A stretch of DNA of 64,000 bases from Cristatella mucedo (taxonomy: Eukaryota; Bryozoa; Phylactolaemata; Cristatellidae), in NCBI GenBank assembly GCA_009760855.2, contig WPIO01000076.1, positions 1,579,501-1,643,500 on the forward strand, written 5' to 3'. The number at the start of each line of letters is the position of its first letter. Position 1 is the first letter of the stretch. The notes under the pieces are model-generated. The model saw nothing but the letters and a program-made list of their open reading frames with translations. It had not been told where the DNA came from and made no database searches. Shown here in pieces: positions 29,245-41,569 of this stretch. Position numbers and translations under genes: made by a program.

Positions 29245-31176
29245 CAGCTGGCTGACAGTGACACATGAGCAGAAGACCTGGATTGTTTAACTGCTCGACT
29301 TCCCCTGGAGACGGCGGATAAGAACCCATTAAGCGGGCAGCTGCAGGTCGCCGCCACCTTTTGCCGACTCGGGGAAATAGGATGAGCAGTCCCCGTAGTC
29401 ATGGAAGTAGAGATGTGACTGCAGTAGCCGGGGGCAGCAGAGAAGTGCCATACTAGGGAAGCGCGCCGCCGCCACGGCTTTGAATCTTGATCTCAAATCT
29501 AATCCAGTGGATCCGCAGCCATTTTCAATTGCTCATTTTGTGCAATATTGGCTCAGATAGTATTCACTAATCTCTCAGATTGCGTCGACGTCAAGCTATG
29601 GAAGGTGGAGATTGCGAAGCCTTTCAAAGTTTCACTATTGTACCACGATTACAGACCGTCCTCTGGAATGGAATGTATGAGTATGCATATTCCTCGCATT
29701 GAAATCGAGATCGCCGGTCTCCTTTAGAAGACGAGATTTCCTCCCGGCCGAGGCAGCCCGGAAGACGCCTACCTGCGTGGCAGAGCGAGCCACGTCCTAG
29801 GCGTTCGAGTGCTCTCAGCTCTCGTGCAGCAAAGGAAGTAGAGTCCGAGGACTCTCGTCCGTCTCTACTCGTCGAATCCGAGACACTGCTTGGTGTTCTG
29901 CTAATGACCTGCTTGCTTTTAGCTCAAACGATAATTCATCATGTGAGTTTGATGCCTTTCAAAAAGTTGCTTCTAGGTCAACTTCCGCCCAAAAGTATAG
30001 CTAGTGATGTCAACTGAAAGTAGGAGATTGTTGGTCACTGATGGACCCGTTGCTCGCCCTACGCGAGCTTCAACCTAGGACAACCTTTCTTTGCTCTGAC
30101 GTTATTCTGAGACCGTTTCGCAGTCAACAGCTGAGGTTCAGCTGAGAGCTGAATACGCAGGATGCCACTTGGCATTCAGCATTTAGTTCATGCAGGGCAA
30201 GAATTGATCGACTCATAATAGCTGACCACATTGTTGAAGGATAATACACGGTGACAAAGCGCCGAGGCAACTGGATGCATATATCGCTAGGCTAGACAGA
30301 AGTTTCTTTGAAAACTCTGGCAAGCAGTGTCGGTTTCAGTCACCCATCGCCGCTTGCCACTGCCTATCATGGGCAATACAATGTGGCACTGTCTTTTGAT
30401 CGAAGATTTTTTGACCAATTGATTGTTTGTGGAAGAGCAAAATCTTAGCTCTGTGAAATATGGATTTTTAATCCATATATATTGTGCAGCTATGTTCAAA
30501 ATCAAACGGCACTGTGTTCTTAATGACAGACAATTAGGATGCCAAGAGGAATGTTTGAGTATAAGTACAGCCCAAATGCAACCTACTGCTGCGCTTATTC
30601 TACAACTGAAAGCGTAATTTTACACGCTAGTTATGACGGTAAAGCTACTGGCGGCAGACGACCCTTTAAAAATATGATGGAACAAGCTGAATGCACCAGA
30701 ACTGTTTACTGTCACCTTGCCATGTGGGAAAAGAGTTGGCGGTGGCAATAACAAAAATGCTCAGAACTCTGAAACAAACCCCGACATTAAAAATTTATCA
30801 GAAAGGGCGCCCATATTTATCGTGCATTTGGCCGTCGAGTTACAGAAACACAAATTAAAAGAGCAGTCTCTGAGTACAACCGATGAGTAAGGTGTCTCAT
30901 GAGTAGGAGTTTGGCTTTATCATCCTTTAGCTGAGAATTAGCCGACATCCAGATCGAATTTCTGCAAGGCTTGAATTCAGCTTCTTAGTCAACATAGCTG
31001 ATTACGACAGTTGAAAAGAATGCAACTGGATATCACAGTCAGCATAGAGGTATTAGCCGTTGACATCGGGCTATATTACTGTTGTGAGGGGTTCCGTATA
31101 GAATGGGGACAGCAAAGGACAGCAAACGCTCTCTTGTGAAACTCCACAGGTAAATGGTCAGCTGTATGAGGTTTGA

Positions 31177-31544
31177 TTACCTTGCAAGATGGACTGAACA
31201 CGAGGAAAAGTAGGATTGAAACCATGCCAGAGCCTTATCGGCCAGTTCGATCGTTGTTCTCCAGCGTTCAATGCCGAAGTGGTATGGTCCAGCGATTAAG
31301 GTGCTCGCCCCAACCAAGGTCTGGATGAGGTCGTGGGCTCGAACCCCGAGGCATAAGTGAAGCGCCTGAATAGAGATTGAGTTCTCTTGGGGCGCTATAC
31401 AGATGTATTTTATTTTTAAGCAGGATACCGTAGTAACTGGTGTTAAACCAAGCTGGTAGATGGAGCAGCCGGAGGGCAGTGACACCACCACCATCATCAT
31501 CATTGTTGTTGCTCAGAATGTCACTAGTCACTCGTTGGAAAGCT

Positions 31545-31560
<16 letters not shown>
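31177..31560 (-). mobile_element. LINE A relic interrupted by a SINE1
   Basis: On the minus strand the right part reads FQRVTSDILSNN and LHLPAWFNTSYYGILLK, and the left part RWRTTIELADKALAWFQS. In the copy at 43725-43940 these two pieces are contiguous (LLDLSAAFDTIYYNVLLK then FRTTIGLANEALA). The gap is filled by SINE1 at 31278-31420. It spans RT motif A. Confidence 0.75.
31278..31420 (+). mobile_element. SINE1, near full length, inserted in LINE A
   Basis: Head TATGGTCCAGCGATTAAGGT and GTGGGCTCGAACCCCGAGGC (A and B box regions), tail AAGCGCCTGAATAGAGATTG...CTTGGGGCGCTATACAGATG and a TTTTATTTTT end. It is in opposite orientation to its host LINE. Confidence 0.8.
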
Positions 31561-31806
<246 letters not shown>

Positions 31807-32542
31807 ATCAACTTCGTCGCTGGAATCGAGACTGATATTGTTTCAATAATTCATTGTTATCATTTTATTCCAAAAGCTGCTAAGGTTAAACCTTTTCGAG
31901 AATCTTGGACGCAACGAAAAGAAGAAGACTGGCATAGTTTTTTAGTACCTCGAAATCCTATAGGGCTTTTAAGTGTTTGTTGAGGGATGGCCGATTTGAA
32001 AGACGTTTGAACAACTCCTGTCTACAATACAGCATGCAAACCCTGAGCTATACAGGGCTAATCTGTTATGCCAATGAAGTCCAAATATGGTCGAGGATCT
32101 AAAAGTGACGTGCAATTTAGCGGATTTGTGGTGACTTCTCCATACACAGAAACCTTAACAAGTTTCTGGAAAATGTATTAAGGGAAGTCACAGGTTACAT
32201 GTACAAGGCTGCATTACTCAGGATTTATTTGGTATGTTTGCTCTTTCCTTTCCTTACAAGTGAAGAAATAATGGGTGCTTACTTCGAGTAAAGTGGCATG
32301 CTTCCTTGCCAGTACATGTAAAGTGTTTTGATATAGATAAAGGTATATTAGGATGACATTTATAGCTATTTATTTTAAATATTATTTTTATCTTTATATC
32401 TGTATAAAATTATTATCACTGATCTTTGCAATACATCGCTTAAGTATGAATAATTTTTCAATTGGTTTAGCATATTACAGTCCAGCTATGGCCGGGCTGT
32501 TGTAGCACAGCTATCCTTAAATAAAGTAAAAGTAAAGGTTTA
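31807..32542. other. AT-rich gene-free stretch
   Basis: Nothing recognised. Confidence 0.3.
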
Positions 32543-32700
32543 GGCTGATAAAAAGTCCTATTTATATCCCGGGCAGGAGACCTTTAGTGGCTATAACTAT
32601 TGCTTCCAGATGGAAATCCAGAATTTCTTGGTGGAGGACTCGAATCCAAGACCTGGGTCATGAGGGTGACCGCCTTACCTATAGGCAAAGACCCATGAGA
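32543..32700 (-). mobile_element. SINE2 copy
   Basis: Reverse complement shows TATAGGTAAGGCGGTC (A-box region), GACCCAGGTC, GGATTCGAGTCC (B box), ATAGTTATAGCCACTAAAGG and ATATAAATAGGAC. It lacks the palindromic insertion of the younger copies. Confidence 0.65.
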
Positions 32701-32936
32701 ACGCTCCGCAGCAGCTAATTTATTTTTGTCACTTTGCAGATTCGCATCAAATGAGCTAAATGTGCGAGGCACCCAGGCATGCTGGACTTTTGCAATCCTA
32801 TTATGTGAACAAGAACTTATACACATACAAAAGATTGACGATCGCATTCTATATTCTTACTTTGCAGTTATACTTTGAGCTAATTCTCTCATATTTTTGA
32901 GCAGTGGAGCTACTTCAAAGTTCTCTAATCTTGCAG

Positions 32937-32986
32937 CAAGATACAGTTTTCACGGACGTGAAGAGGAATCTGAACCGTCGGATTAT
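32937..32986 (+). CDS. Candidate 50-nt exon
   Basis: Strong borders: acceptor TCTCTAATCTTGCAG before 32937 and donor TAT|GTAAGT after 32986. Two frames are open; one reads RYSFHGREEESEPSDY. It is on the same strand as, and about 8 kb upstream of, the ADAMTS-like exons, so it could be one of its 5' exons. With no protein match it may equally be a chance pair of sites. Confidence 0.25.
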
Positions 32987-33147
32987 GTAAGTATAAGCAA
33001 ACGCTCCAGTGACAATTCACTTGTGCCGATCAGAGCCAAGCCAGCGAGGTAGTAGGTTGTAGTCAGCGAAACTGAGCCCCGATCGGAGCTCCGATTAGCA
33101 AGCCAGCAATCCTCTCATCGATAACGAAACGTTTTTTATCCACCACT

Positions 33148-33168
33148 ATCTAACTGTAACAGTTAGAT
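33148..33168. repeat. 21-bp palindrome
   Basis: ATCTAACTGT (33148-33157), centre A, then its exact reverse complement to 33168. Confidence 0.8.
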
Positions 33169-33510
33169 TGTGATCACTCACCTATAAAGTGCGACGGTGC
33201 ATTCAGGTTAGTGCCAAAACTATTCGTCATTCACATAAAAGCAACGCTTAATTATTTGATAAGAAACTGCTCACTGAATAATTTTTAATTTAATCAGTCA
33301 TATTCAAAATTTATTGGCTATTTTAAAATCTACAGCACTGATAAATAATGAGCTACCTTCATATTCGGTTGCCACGGTCCGCTTTTGAAGCTCTTTGTCG
33401 GGAAACCAGCGGTCGATAACTCAATGTCGTTTCGAATTAAGCATTTTCGTGAAGTGTCTGTCCACGATTTCCATCAGCCACAGATAAGGTCTTGCTAGTA
33501 ATTTCGCTAG

Positions 33511-33536
33511 CGCAGAGTAACAAGAGTTACTCTGCG
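33511..33536. repeat. Snap-back hairpin, 11-bp stem
   Basis: CGCAGAGTAAC (33511-33521) pairs exactly with 33526-33536 around AAGA. Confidence 0.85.
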
Positions 33537-34229
33537 TTACGTACGCACCAACTGTCTCGCAGAGACAACATGACCTACAAGCCACAAATTACGGAAGTCT
33601 GTTCGCGATGTCATACATTCGCGGGTGATGTGTCTGTAGTTCGATAGCAAGCGGACTGGTACCGCTCCTTTCCTCAACAGCTGGGGGAGCATCCCCGAGA
33701 GGGGCCTGTGTGCAGCTGTGGTCAGCTTCTAATGAGGCGTTGACAGAGGCCGATAACCCACTGGTGAACAGATGGTGGATTCACCGTCGGGGTCGGCCAA
33801 GGGAAGCCAGGCTCGAGGAGAGGAGTGGAGCGAGAGTAGGGGCCGAGGGGTAGACTCAAGACCTCATTGGTTCGTAGCCGATTCCATGAAAGTATTAGGT
33901 TATTAAAGGCCAATTGGTCAGCCAATAAGGATGGCTACCTTGCTCACATCAGCATTATGAACTGGAAACTACGTAGTTAATAAAGCTATCTCAAACGACA
34001 TTTTAATCAGCAGGATTTACTGAAATAATATGCCAGTAATTGTCAGAAATTTACTGGTGAAATTATCAAGCTTAAGTCGGGCAAGTAGTGTAACCTTTCA
34101 GCTACCAGAAAATTGTTGTTTATTCTGAAAAATCTTTAAGTGACTTCAACTCAAACAGTGTTTATTACAATTCTTACCGTGCAAGTGCCGCTCAATGTAT
34201 TGCAACCCTTAAAATAAAGATTAGCTAAA

Positions 34230-34420
34230 TCGTAAGCTTTTTTAATTATTAGCAAAGGAACCTCAGTGGCTATCCCTTTATGCCCGCTTGCAGAGGCCAA
34301 TCAATATTTTCGTGCATTCCTGCTGCCGGATTCGAATCTACAACCGGGAAGTGAAAGTGTGAAAGTGTGCGAAGTGAAAGCATCGGGAAGCGCAAGGAGC
34401 TGCGGCTCACTCGCTAGCCC
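34230..34420 (-). mobile_element. SINE2 copy, diverged
   Basis: Reverse complement shows GTAGATTCGAATCCGGCAGC (B-box region), CCTCTGCAAGCGGGCATAAA and GGATAGCCACTGAGG, the SINE2 order. The 3' tail is A/T-rich. Confidence 0.5.
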
Positions 34421-36169
34421 CACGTCACTTGCTGCGACGTGGCATTTTGTGCGACTGGCTAGAAAGTACAACGTGAGTTCAACTAATGGTGGTGTCAATT
34501 CACTTCGAATGCTAGTGAATGCGTTGGCTAGCTTTACATATGCGTTGCATAATGAATTAATCTCGCATGTCCGATGTACTTGTATAGTGTCACAACAGAA
34601 CAATGGGTTCTTAAGTTAAAACAAACAATAAAGTCCCAGGAAAAGTAATTGTATCATTCAGGATGGTTGATATGACTTTAAAATTCCGTATAGCATGATG
34701 AATGTAGCGCATCAACCTTTACAAAAGCAAATCTAAGAACCGTCAGTAACTATTCAAAAAAGCTCTGTAGAACTTAAGTTTAATTTGCTCCGGTATTTTA
34801 AAGGACAGTTAATTTCAAGAAATCCTTTAATGGTCGACGTAAAATAAATCCAGATGGACGACTGTGATCTCGGAAAGTTTGTTACTATATACAGTATACA
34901 CACGCAATTGCACCGAGCTTTAATGCATGTTTATGCAACCTGGTTGATGCCCCATCGGTCTATGGAACGTGCCACTGATGTGTTAAAGCTATCCACTCCA
35001 GTGGGCTATTTTAAACTCAGGGAAGCAGGTGAGGGACTTACAAAATGAAAGATAAACATAACTGCAAATTAGAAATGTATAGGAATCATATCAGCAATTG
35101 ATTAGTAACTTACTCAATTTCAACATGCATTAGCACGAGAATGATCATGACCTCCAACTAAGTGAATGATGTAAGGAACTAGATGTTATAACTACATTGA
35201 TTTGAAAGAAATAATTTGTTTAATGCGTACATTAATTTTCTTGGTAACATCAATTTTCAACCACATTAGAGAAATCATTTTACTGAGAGCTTCTACCAAA
35301 TATCTTTTAAAAATTTCTGATGAATCATTAAATTGGCTATTGTTTGGGATCAGTATCAATTTAAATCTAAAAATCCCGTATTTATTCCGGTAACATACCA
35401 GTACCTTATCTAATCCAAGTTTGGAGTCGCTATAATCACTGCTAGCAGCTGTTGCTATTGGTCTTTTATCGTGATGAATGGTAGCAGCATAATCGAATGA
35501 TTCGGTCGGTAGCCAATTCAGTTTCATAATTAAAGATTAACATGCAAACTATTCATATTCGTATTTATTTCTCGCATTCAATTGATATTTTTTAAAATGA
35601 CGCTTCCAAAGGCTTTAAGCATTTAGCCAGCCTAAATTAGGCGACTAGCAAATTATAGTTCCAAGTATTTTCTATTTGAAATTACTTTTGTAGCAGTGTT
35701 ACAGATGCGCCATGGCCACGATCATGCAAAGCACAACACAGCTTCCTTATACGAGACTAATTTGCTGAGGCAAAGGGGAAGCCGAGCGCGTCTAACAGTG
35801 TACTCGCTCTTGGCTGAGACTTACATTTTGCATGGCCATTGAAGGCAACGACCGCAGCCGTAGAGAGTTACTGCTGCCGGTGCATACGAGCTAAAGGCTG
35901 GTTGCCAAAATAGATCCCAGGCTAGTAAGAGAGACGGCGATGTGCCTCGATGTTAAGTAGCGTAATGTGCATGAGCGAAAACGGAGGTCTTGTTAGCAAA
36001 CGAGTGCAGGCAAGTAAAGCGATGTCTAAATCAGACAGAGTATCTTTAAATCCATTCAGTGCTATCTAGGGGGCCAGTGAAGCTGATACGATAGTACTAT
36101 GGTGTGGCAGCTAAGCCGTTGGTTGCCGTATTAATTTGGGTCTCTTGGGGGAAGCACTGGCACGAGTTT
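34421..36169. other. AT-rich gene-free stretch
   Basis: Short open frames only. No splice-supported exon or domain found, although upstream exons of the ADAMTS-like gene would be expected on this side. Confidence 0.35.
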
Positions 36170-36530
36170 TAATAATAATAATGCCAATAATAATATAATA
36201 GTGCATTTGTATGAGCGCCCTCAGACAACTGAATCTCTTTCCGACACTTTATAAGATGCTGTAAAGAATTCATGGCCTAATGATCAGTGGTAACACAAGC
36301 GATGTCATCAAGTATATTACTGTTTAGCTGTGGCCTGCATTGGGTTAACAAGCAGATATGGGGATTAGCAGCAGGAACAGTGTCAGCATGCATAAGAAAA
36401 CAAAGGACGAATCGCAAAGACCAAAAAATGCTGTTATAAACGGTTGCTTTTTAGGCTTTTTTAAATTTCGTCAAGTCTGGGGATGGCTTGACGTCAGTTT
36501 GGAATGAGTTCCAGGCTTTGCCCTCATTGG
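36170..36530 (-). mobile_element. LINE B 3' end copy
   Basis: (AAT)n at 36172-36196, hairpin half-arm GAGCGCCCTCAGACAACTGA and GACACTTTATAAG, GGCCTAATGATCAGTGGTAA, then ACAGTGTCAGCATGCATAAG and the end of ORF2 (TGAGTTCCAGGCTTT). Confidence 0.75.
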
Positions 36531-37240
36531 GTTTGGACGTGCTCCAGCTTGTGCTGTAAAGGCATGTGGCATTTATAAAGTGTGAAAATGCTGACCTCTA
36601 TCATTTCAAGCTAGCATGAGTAATTGTATTCGGAGTAATAGTTATTTGTGTAATTGCAGCAAGATGCATGGTGCAGTAGTAGGGCTCTCTATTATAGCCC
36701 TGTCCACGCACAGGTAGTCAACAAGAGCTGTGGGTCGTGGGATTTAACTTGAGTAAGAGCGTGTGATGATAAGGTTAGCTCTATTTAGTTACCCTGCAGT
36801 TGCCGGTAAGTTGAAGTATAGCTGAATAACGTAGCATACTTTTGTACCTGTCTCACAGCACTCACTAGCGGTTTCTACGCTCGTGTTCGTGGACAATGCA
36901 GCGACCTCACCTGCGAATACAGATAGAGGCGTAAACGCTCGTGCCATACGGCGTCCCTCGTAGCTTTGTTTTCTATGGGGCCGCTTCTAGCGGCACTGTT
37001 GATTTTTACTTGCACCGTTGCTGCCTAGCTGTACTCGGCACACAGCCCCTTCCATCTTGGCAACACCGTATGCAACTTATCCTTCTCATAGCAGCCTGTA
37101 GCAGAAGACTGCATGATGACGAGTTCCTATAAATTGTGTTGCTAGATTAAGTTCCCGAGTATTAACGTTTAGTTTCCTCGTGTTTGTTTTGATTGCATGT
37201 TTGTGTTCTCATGCCGATCATTCAATCATTCACGCAATGC
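36531..37240. other. Gene-free stretch
   Basis: Nothing recognised. Confidence 0.3.
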
Positions 37241-37510
37241 CTCAGCATCTCCATCTGTTACTCCACGAAGCGACAAAGACTATGTGTGTGTTACACAATA
37301 AAGTTTTGTGTAGCACCCTCACAGCCTGAGCTGCTTTCGATATGCATTCGGTAGCCAGCAGACTTAATCTCACGCAGCAAAGAGAAAGTGGGAAGCATAG
37401 CTGAGTCAGGAGACCAGTTGAGGTAGTAAGTAGCACGAAAGTAGCAGCTCAGGACGGCTGGAAAGGTTGCGCTACAGTCGGCAGCCTGAGAGTAATTGTC
37501 GTTGTGCAAG
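37241..37510 (-). mobile_element. LINE A 3' end copy
   Basis: The minus strand still encodes LHNDNYSQAADCSATFPAVL and the piece that follows (SCYFRATYYLNWSPDSAM), homologous to LRNDNYSPAAIYGSSFSAVL at 44870-44930. This proves the 240-bp repeat is the coding 3' end of LINE A. Confidence 0.8.
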
Positions 37511-37589
37511 AATATTTTCGTGAGTTCCTGTAACTGTCTCACACACTTGTAACTAATAACTCGGTCGAATTCTTTGCTGCATGTATTAC

Positions 37590-37750
37590 TCCTGGGTTTT
37601 AGCCCAGGGGTTATTTTCTCGCTCTTAACGACCCAGGTCGTGGGTTTTAGTTCTACAATGAGAAACTCTTTATCGCTCACTGCAAGCGATTTTGATTCCT
37701 GTTAGTGATCTTCTACCGCCATTTAAATGAGGCTGTTTAATCATAATATA
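37590..37750 (+). mobile_element. SINE2 copy, diverged
   Basis: CTCTTAACGACCCAGGTCGT, GGGTTTTAGTTC (decayed B box), CTTTATCGCTCACTGCAAGC, and the tail GAGGCTGTTTAATCA shared with the 61757-61938 copy. Confidence 0.6.
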
Positions 37751-38176
37751 TCCTCAGCTATCACCGCAATCATCCCGTAAAGGGCAGACAAAATTTTTCG
37801 AATTGAATGAACATCAAAATATTCACTAGCTATGGACGAACCTGGTGTTTAAAGAAAATTGGAAAACCCTCGATACTGTGCGAGCCAAATTGCATCTCTG
37901 ATAGTAATTGAATTCAATTCGAGAGTCATTTACAAAGGTAACTTTGATTAGGTGAATACATCATCTTGTCAATAAATCCTAAAGTTTTTTAGCTGTGAAG
38001 CCTGAAAACAATGTGGGCCTGGCCAGAAAAATTTGCTGCATCCAAGTCAACTTTACGAATTTCTGGCGCACAATATCAGCTTCTGTAACTCGATGGATCA
38101 CAGGTCGTTTGGACAGTACTGTTAGATGCAATAAAAACACCAAGCACACATCCTTGGGGTATAAACTACTGTATAG
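37751..38176. other. AT-rich stretch before the hAT element
   Basis: No feature recognised. Confidence 0.3.
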
Positions 38177-40887
38177 CAGTGGTGTCCAACACGTGGCCCG
38201 CGGGCCACAACCCGGCCCGCCGAGGTATTCGATGCGGCCCGCAACGTTATCCCAAAGGTATTTGTCACTCCGTGTTTTTTGTTAATTTTTAATCATTACA
38301 AACGGCGATATAAGGCGCTGTGATGTACTTCACGCGCGCGTGAAGGTTTCCGAATGGTTATTTTCGCGTGAAGGTAAAAAATCGATTTATTTTGCTAGCC
38401 TTCATGTGAACATTTTGGCGTGAAGGGGTAATATATTTGTGCTACAGCGGCGCAATTACGATCACATTTATAATGCTTCCGGAAGCGGAATAAACTGTTT
38501 CACACTGAGGATAGAAAAAAGAGCCGTTACTCAGCTGCTGCTGCACGAACTGGAATCAGTCGGGTAGGTTTTTTTCAAAAAACGCGTATTGCTCAACTTA
38601 CTTACTAATACTAAGGTATTGCTGCAATAAAATATAAATTAATCAATTCGTAACTGATCTGGTTTTTTATTTCACAGAGAAAAATGGTGGTGAATGTGAA
38701 TACTAGCAAAAAACGAAAAATTGACGCAGAAGGGAGACTTTTCAAAGCATCTTGGACTGTAGACTATTTTGTAAGGGAACGCTTCGGTAGGATGATGTGC
38801 CTAATATGCGAAGAAACAATTGCCTTTGCAAAGGAGTACAATGTTAAGTGACATTTTTCAACAAAGCATGGCGACAGGTACAACAGCCTGACTGGTCAAC
38901 TTCGAATTGATCGCGTGAACTCGTTGAAACAGAGCGTCATCGGACAGCAGTCATTGTTTACAGCAGTCAGCAAAAAATCCGAGGCTTCAACCAAAGTCAG
39001 TTTTTTAATAGCTGAAGCAATAGCTAAGCGGGGGAAAGCATTTTCCGATGGTGAATTTGTTAAGGAATGCCTAAGGCTGTATACTGGTGTGGTCTGTCCA
39101 GAAAAGAAGTCAGAAGTAGAGAAAGTCAGTCTGTCTCATCAACGGTTGCGAGAAGAGTTGACGAGCTCGCATCCAACATAGAAGAAAGTCTCACTAAAAG
39201 ACTTGCTGAATGCGAATTGTATTCTCTTGCGCTCGACGAAAGCACGGACAATAGCGATACGGCTCAACTGTCAGTGTTTGTACGCGGAGTAACAGGAGAG
39301 TTTTTCATTATCGAAGAACTGCTGGATTCCGAACTGTTGGGTGTTCAATGAAAGGCACTATAACGGGGAGGGATATTTTGGATCAGGTCAAGAGGGTCCT
39401 CACAAAATTTAATCTTCCTGAAACTAAATCGATTGGTTTAACCACAGACGGAGCCCCTTCAATGACAGGTAGACACAATGGATTTGTATCTTTAATGGTA
39501 AAATTAGTACCTCACAAAACTGTCAGTCATTACTGCATCATCCACCAAGAACAGCTATGTGCAAAGGTCTTGAGCATGCAACATGTAATGGACAATGTAG
39601 TTTCAACAGTCAATGTGATAAGGTCTCGTGCGCTAAACCACAGATAATTTCAGGCTTTCCTTGAAGAGTTGGGATCAGATCATTGTGATGTTATTTATTT
39701 CTGCCAAGTCCGTCGGCTAAGTAGGGCAAACACGTTAACCAGGTTTTGGTCACTTCGGGACGAAATAAAAACATTTATGACAGAAAAGGAAAAAGATGTT
39801 GGCCTCCTCGATGACCAGCAGTAGTTGAATGACTTGGCTTTTTTGGTGGACATGACCAAACATCTTGCAGATCTTAATGTCAGACTCCATGGTAAGGATC
39901 AACTGTTCCATAAAATGTATGAGTGTGTTGTCGCGTTTGCGCAAAATCTGAAACTTTTCCGGAAACACTTAGATAAGAAGAAACTGTTACATTTAACAAC
40001 ACTAGCAAAAAGATCGCCTGAAACGCTGGCTCATATGAAGTACTCCGCTCTTGTTAGCAAACTTGTTGAAGAATTCGAAGAGAGGTTTCAGGATTTCCAA
40101 CAACATGCCGATGACATGAACATGATTAGTAATCCATTTAATATCGATCCCTCTGATGCACCTGATGAATTTCAACTCAAACTAATCGACATTCATAATG
40201 ACAGCAATTTAAAAACTGCTTATGATCAGCATGACCTTGTTACCTTTTACAAGCAGTATGTTTCATCGGAGTCTTTTCCTAACCTAGCCAAACATGCTCG
40301 CAGGTATATTGCACTTTTTGGCAGCACATATTGCTGTTAACAGCTTTTTTCTAGACTGAAAAATATGAAAGCAAAGACTCGATCCGTTCTTACAGATGAA
40401 TATTTATCAGGAATCCTTAGAATTGCCACACCCACTGTTGCAGCAGATGTTGACTTTGTATGCAAACAGAAACAATGCCAAATATCTCATTGATGCCTGC
40501 AGTGCAGAAGACATTGAATACCTGTGGCATTTAATTAATCCGAAGACATTAATATTACGCGAGTCCTTGTCATGTAATTTTGCAAGTTTTATAAGTTTCT
40601 ATCTTCATGTTGTTAAAATAAAAATCCAAAAGTAAAAGATTGGCCATAATATCTATCGAATTATTTTCCAGGACACATGATTAAATTTTTATTATTTATT
40701 ATTTTTAATTAAAATTATGCTAAAAAATACTATTGTATTGCGTTTTATTTGTTAAATATAATAGTAATAGTCATACTAAATTACGATCTTTTTTCTGATG
40801 CGGTCAACTACGCCAATTTACATGTGGCCCCGGATCTTTTAAATTTTTTTAATGTGGCCCCAACGCAAAAAGGTTGGACACCCCCTG
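38177..40887 (+). mobile_element. hAT DNA transposon, near complete but inactivated
   Basis: Left end CAGTGGTGTCCAACACGTGG; right end, reverse complemented, CAGGGGGTGTCCAACCTTTT. Both have the hAT-type CAGnGGTGTCCAAC terminal repeat, and subterminal GGCCC/GGGCC runs follow. Flanking 8-mers CTGTATAG and ATTTAGAT agree at only four positions but both fit nTnnnnAn, so a target duplication has decayed. The element lies only 83 bp upstream of the ADAMTS-like exon at 40971. Confidence 0.85.
38684..40500 (+). pseudogene. hAT transposase (GTF2IRD2/EPM2AIP1-like clade), inactivated
   Basis: The ATG at 38684 follows a possible 5' UTR acceptor (TTTTATTTCACAG, ending 38677). A BED-type zinc finger (CLICEETIAFAKEYN) is broken by TGA at 38849. 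The catalytic RNase H-like region continues over several frames: ALDESTDNSDTAQLSVFVRG (39225-39290), KSIGLTTDGAPSMTGRHNG (39427-39483), YCIIHQEQLCAKVL, then LKLFRKHLDKKKLLHLTTLA (39949-40008) and the C-terminal dimerisation part (KQYVSSESFPNLAKHARRY and LFSRLKNMKAKTR). Related domesticated genes in vertebrates include the GTF2IRD2 C-terminus. At least three stops and one or two frameshifts exclude function. Confidence 0.8.
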
Positions 40888-40970
40888 ATTTAGATGATTA
40901 AACAAGGAAAGATATCCCAGGCATTGCATGTGTAATTGCTGTTTTATTTTTCGGTGCACCTTTTTGCAAG

Positions 40971-41093
40971 GGAGTTAATTATGGGAGCAATATGTGCTCC
41001 CAACTGTGGTGCTACAACAACACTCAATCATCACTGATATGCTACAAGTCAGGAAGTGGGGCTTTGGACGGAACAACCTGTGAAAATATGAAG
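40971..41093 (+). CDS. ADAMTS-like protein, cysteine-rich domain exon
   Basis: A 123-nt exon, phase 0 at both ends: acceptor ACCTTTTTGCAAG, donor ATGAAG|GTCGGT (weak consensus). The 41 residues include YGSNMCSQLWCYNN, LICYKSGSG and ALDGTTCENMK. This is the ADAMTS cysteine-rich signature: C-x-x-LWC, a spaced C, then (A)xDGTxCxxxK, which normally continues WCxxGxC. The continuation is found on the exon at 45438, also phase 0. ADAMTS proteins are secreted zinc metalloproteases of the extracellular matrix; this domain mediates substrate and matrix binding. No protease (HExxHxxGxxH), disintegrin or thrombospondin exon was found upstream, so whether the gene is a protease or a non-catalytic ADAMTS-like protein is open. 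Confidence 0.65.
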
Positions 41094-41569
41094 GTCGGTG
41101 GAGTACAATACTCGGGCAGCTTGCTTTTCTCACAGTAACTAGAGGCAGAACTTCTACGGTATACTTTGCAGTGGTGCTACAGAAAACAATGCGTCTCTAA
41201 CTCATTGGCACCTCCTGCATCTGGTAACGTTGCCTCACTGCCGTGAATAATTTTCTGAAACGGGCACGATTTATTGTCAAACCGTCCTAGTCTTTGCTCA
41301 ATATCATTCTGTAGGACGAACTATTCGCCAAAATTATTTTATAATACAGCTTCCGAGACTGAATTTATGCTTCATGTGTTTTAAACTAATTCAGTTCAGA
41401 GCACATGTGAGCTAAAAATTATTGAATTATTAACGGAGATGGCTTTGTTGTGATGTGTAAATCGTCCGGAAGATTATTTGGGAAACCAATTCCACAACTT
41501 AGTTTCCAAGCAATCTTAGACGTGTGTTGGTCTATTTACAGCCTGCACTAGGTTTGTATGGCATTGTAT
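41094..41569. other. Intron of the ADAMTS-like gene
   Basis: AT-rich, nothing recognised. Confidence 0.35.

Larger units (their letters stand above)
28421..31176. other. Gene-free stretch with two hairpins
   Basis: Hairpins at 28825-28852 (12-bp stem, 4-nt loop) and 29217-29244 (11-bp stem, 6-nt loop). A short GC-rich patch spans 28770-29100. Short open frames, including a Cys-containing one near 30540-30750, have no domain match I can name. Confidence 0.35.
32987..34229. other. AT-rich stretch with two hairpins
   Basis: Palindromes at 33148-33168 (10-bp arms, 1-nt centre) and 33511-33536 (11-bp arms, 4-nt loop). Otherwise nothing recognised. Confidence 0.35.

Noticed and set aside
30539-30751. 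Small Cys-containing open frame
   Set aside because: No signal peptide, splice borders or repeated pattern; consistent with chance.
38684-40640. Intact host gene derived from hAT transposase
   Set aside because: Several stops and frameshifts and recognisable terminal repeats show a dead transposon.
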